The position numbers and the translations under genes were made by a program. This document shows, one piece after another, positions 1-4,891 of a stretch of DNA of 5,865 bases. The stretch is from assembly GCA_050247895.1 (NCBI GenBank), contig JBFWTJ010000237.1, positions 1-5,865 of the forward strand. The letters run 5' to 3'. A model generated the notes under the pieces. It was not told the DNA's origin and ran no database searches. It saw only the letters and a list, made by a program, of their open reading frames with translations. Source of the stretch: CAVPEW01 sp050247895. Lineage in GTDB: Bacteria; Actinomycetota; Acidimicrobiia; Acidimicrobiales; VFJN01. Each line of letters starts with the position of its first letter. Position 1 is the stretch's first letter.

Positions 1-51
1 CTGGCGGTGCTGGGCGCGGGCCGCGTCGAGCACCGCGGCGTAGAAGGACAC
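1..51 (-). CDS. N-terminal fragment of an unidentified leftward gene
   Basis: Only the first 17 codons are inside the window; they read MSFYAAVLDAARAQHRQ from a GTG start. All 17 codons end in G or C, as expected of a real gene in this genome. The frame cannot extend upstream because an in-frame TAG lies at 63-61, four codons before the GTG. A TAGCCT hexamer sits six bases before the GTG, so the transcript is probably leaderless; no Shine-Dalgarno sequence is possible in that space. The gene is divergent from the UDP-glucuronate decarboxylase gene, 75 bases away. The fragment looks like a soluble amphipathic helix with no signal peptide. It is too short to assign a family or function. An internal GTG at codon 7 is a less likely start. 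Confidence 0.6.
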   Translation of the reverse strand, partial: MSFYAAVLDAARAQHRQ

Positions 52-57
52 GGGCCG

Positions 58-63
58 AGGCTA
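58..63 (-). promoter_or_regulatory. Candidate -10 box (TAGCCT) for the leftward gene
   Basis: The minus-strand hexamer TAGCCT matches the actinobacterial TANNNT -10 pattern. It is followed by six bases and then the GTG of the leftward gene, so transcription would begin at or next to the start codon. It lies inside CCGGTAGCCTCGG, a context shared with two other minus-strand sites in this window. No convincing -35 hexamer is visible 16-19 bases upstream. The TAG of the box is also the in-frame stop that bounds the gene. Confidence 0.45.
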
Positions 64-90
64 CCGGCCGGCCCCGGGGGCGCCGGTGGC

Positions 91-120
91 TTGCCAGGTC
101 GCGGCCCGGTCGCCTAGAAG
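91..120 (+). promoter_or_regulatory. Candidate promoter of the UDP-glucuronate decarboxylase gene
   Basis: TTGCCA at 91-96 matches five of six bases of the TTGACA -35 consensus. After an 18-base spacer comes TAGAAG at 115-120, a -10-like hexamer whose last base departs from TANNNT. Six bases later the ATG at 127 begins, which would make the message leaderless. The spacing mirrors that of the divergent gene on the other strand. Confidence 0.45.
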
Positions 121-126
121 CCGGGC

Positions 127-1065
127 ATGGCTCGGATCGTGGTCACCGGGGGAGCGGGCTTCCTGGGCTCGCACCTGTGCGAGGCGCTGCTCGACCGGGG
201 CGACGAGGTGGTGGCCATCGACAACCTCATCAGCGGGACGGTGGCCAACATCGAGGCGCTCTTCGGGCGGCCGGGCTTCACCTTCGTCCAGCACGACGTG
301 AGCGCCTACGTCTGGGTGCCCGGCCCGGTCGACGCGGTGCTGCACTTCGCCAGCCCGGCGTCGCCGGCCGACTTCGAGCGCTACCCGATCCAGATCCTCA
401 AGGTCGGCGGCCTGGGGACCCACAACTGCCTGGGCCTGGCCAAGGCCAAGGGCGCCCGGTTCTTCCTGGCCTCGACCAGCGAGGTGTACGGCGACCCCGA
501 GGTCCACCCCCAGCCCGAGACCTACTGGGGCCACGTGAACCCGATCGGGCCCCGGGGGGTCTACGACGAGGCCAAGCGCTACGCCGAGGCCATGACCATG
601 GCGTACCACCGCCACCACGGCCTCGACACCCGCATCGCCCGCATCTTCAACACCTACGGCCCCCGCATGCGCCCCGACGACGGCCGGGCGGTCTCGAACT
701 TCATGGTCCAGGCGCTGGAGGGCAAGCCGATCACGGTGTTCGGCGACGGTTCGCAGACCCGGTCGTTCACCTACGTGGACGACGAGATCCGTGGCTTCCT
801 GGCCCTGCTCGACGCCGAGGTGACCGAACCGGTGAACCTGGGCAACCCGGCCGAGTTCTCCATCGCCGAGCTGGCCCGGATGGTCATCGCGGCGACCGGC
901 TCGCGCTCCGAGCTGGTGTTCGAGCCCCTGCCCGTCGACGACCCGACCCAGCGCCAGCCCGACATCACCCGGGCCCGCCGGCTCCTCGGCTGGGAGCCGA
1001 CCGTGCAGCTCGAGGAGGGGCTGGCCCGCACCGCGGCCCACTTCCGGTCCGTGCTCGGTCGCTGA
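127..1065 (+). CDS. UDP-glucuronate decarboxylase (UDP-xylose synthase type, extended SDR)
   Basis: This 312-residue cytoplasmic protein should use NAD+ to oxidise and decarboxylate UDP-glucuronate to UDP-xylose, a donor for surface glycans. The Rossmann fingerprint GGAGFLGSH is at residues 8-16, and Asp32 ends the second strand as in NAD-preferring members. The stretch STSEVYGDPEVHPQPE (116-131) followed by WGHVNPIGPR (134-143) is diagnostic of this family and supplies Thr117 and Glu119. The catalytic pair is Tyr146 and Lys150. Later family blocks are FNTYGPRM (174-181), GDGSQTRSF (206-214) and DPTQRQPDI (272-280). Length is normal. The usual Asn in the K-x-N-x-x-G-T segment is Gly94 here. 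The ATG is fixed by an in-frame TAG at 115-117; there is no Shine-Dalgarno sequence, and a leaderless promoter fits. The gene converges on the glycosyltransferase at 1084 with an 18-base gap and no visible hairpin terminator. The family call is firm; the exact product is inferred. Confidence 0.93.
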   Translation: MARIVVTGGAGFLGSHLCEALLDRGDEVVAIDNLISGTVANIEALFGRPGFTFVQHDVSAYVWVPGPVDAVLHFASPASPADFERYPIQILKVGGLGTHNCLGLAKAKGARFFLASTSEVYGDPEVHPQPETYWGHVNPIGPRGVYDEAKRYAEAMTMAYHRHHGLDTRIARIFNTYGPRMRPDDGRAVSNFMVQALEGKPITVFGDGSQTRSFTYVDDEIRGFLALLDAEVTEPVNLGNPAEFSIAELARMVIAATGSRSELVFEPLPVDDPTQRQPDITRARRLLGWEPTVQLEEGLARTAAHFRSVLGR

Positions 1066-1083
1066 GGCAGGGGGTGGTGGGAC

Positions 1084-2310
1084 CTACGGCTGGCCGGCGG
1101 CGCCGTCGATGACCACGTCGAGGCGGGGCAGCGCCCGCTCGTCGCAGTAGGCCTCGTCGAAGGCGTGGCGGGCGGCCTTGCGCAGCGCCGCCCGGCGCTC
1201 GGCGTCGGCTCCCAGGCCGCGGACGGCCTCGACCAGGCCGGCGGCGTCCCCGTTGCGCAGGCTGGTGCCGCACCCGAAGCGGGCGATCGCCTCGTCGACG
1301 TTGGAGCCGGCCGGGCCCACGTAGAGGATGGGCAGGCCGGCGGCCAGGTTGGCGTGGAGCTTGGACGGGCTCATGATCCCCAGGGCGCGATCGTCGAGCG
1401 TGATGAGGGCGGCGTCGGCCTCGGCCATCACCGCCGCGGTCTCCTCCTTGGGCACGTAGCCGCGCAGCACCACGTTGGTCAGGCCCCGGGCCCGGGCCGC
1501 GTCGTCGATCTCGGCCCAGCGGGCACCGCCGCCCACGAAGAGGAACAGTGCCTCGTCGCCCAGCTCCCCGGCGGCGTCGAGCACGGCGTCGAAGCGGTGG
1601 CCGTAGCCGGTGTTGCCCAGGTAGACCACCACCGTGCGGCCCTCGGTGTCGAGCTCGTCGTAGCCGGCCCAGCGCTGGGGGGCGGGGCCGGGCGGGAACA
1701 GGTCGGCCCGCTCCCAGTTGGGCACCACGGTGACGTCGCCGGCCGGCCGGGACGGGTCCAGGTCGCCCCGCAGCAGCTCGGCCATGGCCGGGTCGAGGGC
1801 CACGAAGCGGTCGACCCGGCCGAAGGCCCAGCGGTTCACGGCCCGCAGGATCCGTGCCACGGTCCCGCCGGGGCGGATCTCGCCCAGCCGCTCGGCCGCG
1901 TCCGGGTAGCAGTCCATGGACCAGAGCACGACCCGGGTGCGGGGGTGGAGGAGCTTGTGGACCAGGGCCACGACCACCACGTAGGGCGGCGTGGTCATGG
2001 CCACGACCACGTCCTGCCGGGGGAGGGTCACGGCCCGGAGGAGGGCACCGGCCAGGTAGGTGGCGTAGCCGCCCAGGCGGCGGGCCACGGTCGACTTGCC
2101 CAGGTCCGGCGTCCAGACCCGCCGCACCCTCACCGGCGAGCCGGCCGAGGTCCCGGGGGAGGGGGACAGCCCCTCCAGGTAGCCGGCCCGCCCGGTCACC
2201 ACCGTGACGTGGTCGCCCCTCGCCGCCCGGTGCTCGGCCAGGCCCGCGGCGAGCTGGGCGGTGGGGGAGATGTCGGGCGCGTAGAACTGGTTGAGCAGGG
2301 CGATCCGCAC
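1084..2310 (-). CDS. Glycosyltransferase family 4, WbuB/WcaI-like
   Basis: This 408-residue GT-B enzyme probably adds a sugar from a nucleotide donor to a lipid-linked intermediate at the inner membrane face. The N-terminal acceptor domain opens with NQFYAPDISPTAQL (7-20), typical of WbuB-like proteins, and carries TTPPYVVVVALV (106-117) and LWSMDCYPD (129-137). The donor domain begins near YLGNTGYGH (230-238), followed by FVGGGARW (258-265), LRGYVPKEE (282-290) and GIMSPSKLHANLAAGLPIL (311-329). Ala320 occupies the position where many family members carry the second Glu of the E-x7-E motif. The hydrophobic segment at 106-117 looks like core strand or membrane-associating surface rather than a clear membrane helix. 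The GTG start is one base after the TGA of the upstream epimerase-like gene, so the two are almost certainly cotranscribed and translationally coupled. Donor and acceptor cannot be told from sequence. Confidence 0.88.
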   Translation of the reverse strand: MRIALLNQFYAPDISPTAQLAAGLAEHRAARGDHVTVVTGRAGYLEGLSPSPGTSAGSPVRVRRVWTPDLGKSTVARRLGGYATYLAGALLRAVTLPRQDVVVAMTTPPYVVVVALVHKLLHPRTRVVLWSMDCYPDAAERLGEIRPGGTVARILRAVNRWAFGRVDRFVALDPAMAELLRGDLDPSRPAGDVTVVPNWERADLFPPGPAPQRWAGYDELDTEGRTVVVYLGNTGYGHRFDAVLDAAGELGDEALFLFVGGGARWAEIDDAARARGLTNVVLRGYVPKEETAAVMAEADAALITLDDRALGIMSPSKLHANLAAGLPILYVGPAGSNVDEAIARFGCGTSLRNGDAAGLVEAVRGLGADAERRAALRKAARHAFDEAYCDERALPRLDVVIDGAAGQP

Positions 2311-2311
2311 G

Positions 2312-3367
2312 TCAGCGGGCGATCTGGGTGCCGACCTCGCCGACCATCTCGGCCACGATCGCGTCCAGGTCGTGCTGTTGCTTCCAGCCCGGGAAGTGCT
2401 CCCGGAACTTGGCCATGTCGGTGTAGTAGCAGATGTGGTCGCCGATCCGGGGCTCGTCGAGGTAGGAGAGGTTCGGGCGCCGACCCCCGCTGGCCGCGGC
2501 GATCAGCTCCACGCACTCGAGCAGGCTGGCCGCGTTGGCCTTGCCGCCGCCCAGGTTGTACGCCTCGCCGGGACGGGGGTCCTGGGCGAAGGCCCAGAAC
2601 GCCTCGATCACGTCGGCCGAGTGGATCTGGTCCCGGACCTGCTTCCCCTTGTAGCCGAAGATCGTGTAGTCGCCCTCGACCAGCGCCACGTGCACCAGGT
2701 AGCTGAGGAAGCCGTGCAGCTCCACGCCGGAGTGGTGCGGGCCGGTGAGGCAGCCGCCCCTGAACACGCCGGTCGGCATCCCGAAGTACCGGCCGTACTC
2801 CTGGGTCAGCACGTCGGCGGCGACCTTGGACGCGCCGAACAGCGAGTGGAGGCACCCCTCGATCGACATGGTCTCGTCGATGCCCTGCTCGTAGGCGGGA
2901 TCGGCGTAGTCCCAGCGGGTCTCGAGCTCGACGAGCGGGATGCGGTTGGGGTTGTCGCCGTAGACCTTGTTGGTCGACACGGTGATGAACACGGCCTCGG
3001 GGCTGTGGCGCCGGCTGGCCTCGAGCAGGTTGAGCGTGCCCCCGGCGTTGGTGTCGAAGTCGTCGAAGGGCCGGGACGCGGCCAGGTCGTGGCTGGGCTG
3101 GGCCGCGGTGTGGACGATCAGCTCGTAGCGCCCCCGGGCCAGCAGGTCGTCGACCCCGGCCCGGTCCCGGATGTCCAGGGCGTGGTGGGTGTAGCGGGCG
3201 CAGGTCGCCTCGAGCCGCTCCCGGTTCCAGGTCGTGTCGCCCTTGGGGCCGAAGAAGTCGGCCCGGCCGTTGTTGTCGACGCCGTCGACCGCGAACCCCA
3301 GCCGGTCGAAGAACTCCACGGCCTCCGAGCCGATGAGCCCGGCGCTCCCGGTCACCAGCACCTTCAT
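2312..3367 (-). CDS. NAD-dependent epimerase/dehydratase, CDP-paratose 2-epimerase-like (SDR)
   Basis: This 351-residue cytoplasmic protein belongs to the extended SDR group near CDP-paratose (tyvelose) 2-epimerase. It has the Rossmann motif GSAGLIG at 7-13, Asp31 for NAD, NAGGTLNLLEA (107-117), STNKVYGD (131-138), HSLFGASKVAAD (174-185), QEYGRYFGM (189-197), FRGGCLTGP (202-210), FGYKGKQVRD (237-246) and YNLGGG (270-275). The STNKVYGD and GKQVRD blocks tie it to the TyvE-like family. The canonical YxxxK is Phe177-Gly-Ala-Ser-Lys181: codon TTC at 2839-2837 gives Phe where Tyr is expected. From memory, relatives with HSLFGASK exist, so this may be a subfamily trait rather than a lesion; true substrate and activity are uncertain. 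The ATG at 3367 has GAGAGG eight bases upstream and overlaps the stop of a 16-codon ORF. The glycosyltransferase gene follows after one base. Confidence 0.87.
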   Translation of the reverse strand: MKVLVTGSAGLIGSEAVEFFDRLGFAVDGVDNNGRADFFGPKGDTTWNRERLEATCARYTHHALDIRDRAGVDDLLARGRYELIVHTAAQPSHDLAASRPFDDFDTNAGGTLNLLEASRRHSPEAVFITVSTNKVYGDNPNRIPLVELETRWDYADPAYEQGIDETMSIEGCLHSLFGASKVAADVLTQEYGRYFGMPTGVFRGGCLTGPHHSGVELHGFLSYLVHVALVEGDYTIFGYKGKQVRDQIHSADVIEAFWAFAQDPRPGEAYNLGGGKANAASLLECVELIAAASGGRRPNLSYLDEPRIGDHICYYTDMAKFREHFPGWKQQHDLDAIVAEMVGEVGTQIAR

Positions 3368-3414
3368 GCGGGGGGCCTCTCGGTCGACTCCGCCGTGGGG
3401 TCCGGGATCGTCAT
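3364..3414 (-). CDS. Possible 16-residue leader ORF upstream of the epimerase-like gene
   Basis: The ORF reads MTIPDPTAESTERPPA and ends at TGA 3366-3364, which overlaps the ATG of the epimerase-like gene as ATGA. Its own ATG comes seven bases after a TAGCAT hexamer, so it would be the first codon of a leaderless transcript. Thirteen of the fifteen codons after the ATG end in unambiguous wobble G or C choices typical here, but the ORF is so short that this proves little. It could be a translated leader that couples ribosomes onto the epimerase start, or simply open sequence in the 57-base gap after the family 2 glycosyltransferase. The peptide has no recognisable motif, hydrophobic stretch or amino acid run that would suggest attenuation. 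Confidence 0.3.
   Translation of the reverse strand: MTIPDPTAESTERPPA
3376..3381 (-). promoter_or_regulatory. Ribosome binding site of the epimerase-like gene
   Basis: GAGAGG on the minus strand lies eight bases before the ATG at 3367. It supports that ATG as the start and gives the gene its own initiation signal, independent of the short ORF that overlaps it. Confidence 0.5.
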
Positions 3415-3421
3415 CCGGGCG

Positions 3422-3427
3422 ATGCTA
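3422..3427 (-). promoter_or_regulatory. Candidate internal -10 box (TAGCAT) overlapping the upstream stop codon
   Basis: TAGCAT matches TANNNT and is preceded by CCGG, the same context as the hexamers at 58-63 and 4788-4793. Its TAG is the stop codon of the family 2 glycosyltransferase. An ATG follows after seven bases. It could let the epimerase-like and WbuB-like genes be expressed apart from the gene upstream. No good -35 hexamer is visible, so the call rests on the hexamer, the repeated context and the spacing. Confidence 0.35.
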
Positions 3428-4717
3428 CCGGCGTGCCGCGGGCGGACCGTGGTGGCCCCGGGCCGTCGAGGTGGCCACCGCGGCGACGGCCCGCAGCCGG
3501 GGCCGGACCTGACCCAGCCACGGCGCCCGGCGGTCGGCCAGCCGGCCCAGGACGTCGCGCCGCACGTAGCCGCCGGTGGACGCCAGGTGGCGGGCCGCGG
3601 CGATCCAGGCCTGCCGCCGGCCCCGGTGCCAGGCCACCAGGAGGAGGCGGTTGCGCTCGTTGAGGAAGGTGAAGCGCTCGGTGCGCAGGCCCGAGGTGGC
3701 GGCGTGGGTGTGCCGGACGACGGCCCCGGCCACGTACCGGTGGCGCCAACCGGCCGCGGTGGCCCGCAGGGCCAGGTCGACGTCCTCGTAGTAGGCGAAG
3801 AGCCGCTCGTCGAACAGGCCGACCCGGCGGAGGTGCTCGGCGCGCAGCAGCGGGGCCGTGCCCGACCACGCCTCGACGTCGGCGTCCTGCAGGTACCGGC
3901 CGGCGGCCGGCTCGTGGATGCCCCGGTCGGCGCCGTGCAGGTCGGCCAGCACGACGGTCCCGACGTTGTTGAGGTGCTCGACGGGCCCGCCGGTGGGCGG
4001 GGCCGGGTGCCAGGCCGCGGTGGGGGCGAGCCCGATCTCGACGGCACCGCCCGCGCCGGCCACCCGCAGGGACCGGCCGGTGGGCCCCGACACGAGGAGC
4101 TCGACCCGGCCGGGCCGGTCGGGTCGGTCGTCGCCCACCGGGACCAGCAGCCGTGCGTCGCCCCGGGTGCGCTCGACCCAGCCGTCGGGGCCCGGCTCGG
4201 GGCCCCAGAAGCCCTCGGCCCGCCGGCACCGGTCCCACGCGTCCTCGCCGTCGACCCGCACGCCGTGGACGGTGGCGCCCACCGGCCGGCGGTCGACGGG
4301 GGTGCGCCGGCCCGTGGGCGACGACAGGACGAGCTCGACGTACCCGTCGTCGAACAGGACGCGGGGCGTCGCCGCGGCGAGGCCGGGGTCGTCGTCGAGC
4401 GCACCGGCCAGCGCCCGGAGCCACCCGGGTTCGACGTAGGCGTCGTTGTTGACCAGCGCCACGAGGTCGACGCCGTCGAGGTCGCCGATCCCCAGGTTGC
4501 AGCCCCCGGCGAAGCCCAGGTTCCGCCCGGCCCGCACGACCCGGGCCGGGCCACCGGCCACCAGGGCGTCGACGTCGTCGCCCGACCCGTTGTCGACCAC
4601 CACGACGTCGAGCCGGTCGGCCGGCCAGTCGAGCGCGGCCAGGTTCGCCAGGCACCGTGCGGTCAGCGCCGGGTTGCGGTGGTGGACGACCACGGCCCGG
4701 ACCATCGGCTTGGTCAC
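3425..4717 (-). CDS. Glycosyltransferase family 2 with an inserted accessory domain
   Basis: This 430-residue GT-A enzyme resembles the WbbL/rhamnosyltransferase group that extends lipid-linked surface glycans. The N-terminal half has VVVDNGSGDD (39-48), NLGFAGGCNLGI (66-77) and the DxD-like LVNNDAYVEPGW (88-99). The acceptor side has LLRAEHLRRVGLFDERLFAYYEDVDL from 290 to 315, containing the Glu311-Asp312 pair, then RNRLLLVAW (355-363) and a basic helical tail. Between about 130 and 250 lies material that ordinary members of roughly 300 residues lack; it begins around GFWGPEPGPDGWVER (169-183) and is rich in likely beta strands. The GTG start at 4717 has GGGAGG five bases upstream; an ATG four codons later is the alternative. 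An open frame continues far upstream to 5671, but that part is antisense to the next glycosyltransferase and is not coding. The gene heads the three-gene minus-strand block. Donor sugar unknown. Confidence 0.87.
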   Translation of the reverse strand: MTKPMVRAVVVHHRNPALTARCLANLAALDWPADRLDVVVVDNGSGDDVDALVAGGPARVVRAGRNLGFAGGCNLGIGDLDGVDLVALVNNDAYVEPGWLRALAGALDDDPGLAAATPRVLFDDGYVELVLSSPTGRRTPVDRRPVGATVHGVRVDGEDAWDRCRRAEGFWGPEPGPDGWVERTRGDARLLVPVGDDRPDRPGRVELLVSGPTGRSLRVAGAGGAVEIGLAPTAAWHPAPPTGGPVEHLNNVGTVVLADLHGADRGIHEPAAGRYLQDADVEAWSGTAPLLRAEHLRRVGLFDERLFAYYEDVDLALRATAAGWRHRYVAGAVVRHTHAATSGLRTERFTFLNERNRLLLVAWHRGRRQAWIAAARHLASTGGYVRRDVLGRLADRRAPWLGQVRPRLRAVAAVATSTARGHHGPPAARR

Positions 4718-4779
4718 CGGCGCCTCCCGTGGCGGCAGGCCGGCGGGCGTTGCGGGGCGGGCCGTCGGCGTCCGGGCAC
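4714..4779 (-). CDS. Doubtful 21-residue leader ORF upstream of the family 2 glycosyltransferase
   Basis: A GTG eight bases after the TAGCGT hexamer opens 21 codons, rich in Arg and Pro with one Cys, and its TGA at 4716-4714 overlaps the glycosyltransferase start as GTGA. The layout repeats that of the short ORF before the epimerase-like gene. The peptide composition is what unselected GC-rich DNA gives, three of its first ten codons end in A, and any gene starting GTGA will close such a frame, so it may well not be translated. Confidence 0.12.
   Translation of the reverse strand: MPGRRRPAPQRPPACRHGRRR
4723..4728 (-). promoter_or_regulatory. Ribosome binding site of the family 2 glycosyltransferase
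   Basis: GGGAGG on the minus strand lies five bases before the GTG at 4717. It is the strongest Shine-Dalgarno sequence in the window and decides for the GTG over the ATG at 4705 and over any upstream extension of the open frame. Confidence 0.65.
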
Positions 4780-4787
4780 GGGCCGCC

Positions 4788-4793
4788 ACGCTA
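4788..4793 (-). promoter_or_regulatory. Candidate -10 box (TAGCGT) for the three-gene minus-strand block
   Basis: TAGCGT fits TANNNT and carries the CCGG prefix seen at the other two minus-strand candidates. A start of transcription near 4780 would give a leader of about 63 bases that includes the GGGAGG ribosome binding site. The site lies in the 174-base spacer between divergent glycosyltransferase genes. No clear -35 hexamer was found, and no comparable promoter was found for the rightward gene. Confidence 0.35.
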
Positions 4794-4891
4794 CCGGGGG
4801 CGCGCGAGACTGCCCCGATGGCCGATCGGCGTCCCGCCCCGCAGGCGCCGCGACGCCCGCCCGGCCGGGGGCCAGGTCCCCGGGGCGCAGG

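Noticed and set aside
61..1041. 326-codon open frame on the minus strand opposite the UDP-glucuronate decarboxylase gene
   Set aside because: It is the antisense shadow of a well-recognised gene, has no family motif and is rich in Gly, Val, Arg and His, as expected from reverse-reading GC-rich codons.
1066..1083. Possible transcription terminator between convergent genes
   Set aside because: The 18-base gap contains no inverted repeat or T-run; no intrinsic terminator is visible, although termination may depend on Rho.
1165..2706. 513-codon plus-strand open frame across two minus-strand genes
   Set aside because: It runs antisense through both the WbuB-like glycosyltransferase and the epimerase-like gene, changes composition between them and encodes low-complexity Gly/Arg/Pro sequence without motifs.
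3364..4554. 396-codon minus-strand frame ending at the epimerase start
   Set aside because: Apart from the last 16 codons, reported separately as a possible leader ORF, it is an out-of-frame shadow of the family 2 glycosyltransferase with low-complexity Ser/Pro/Arg/Thr sequence.
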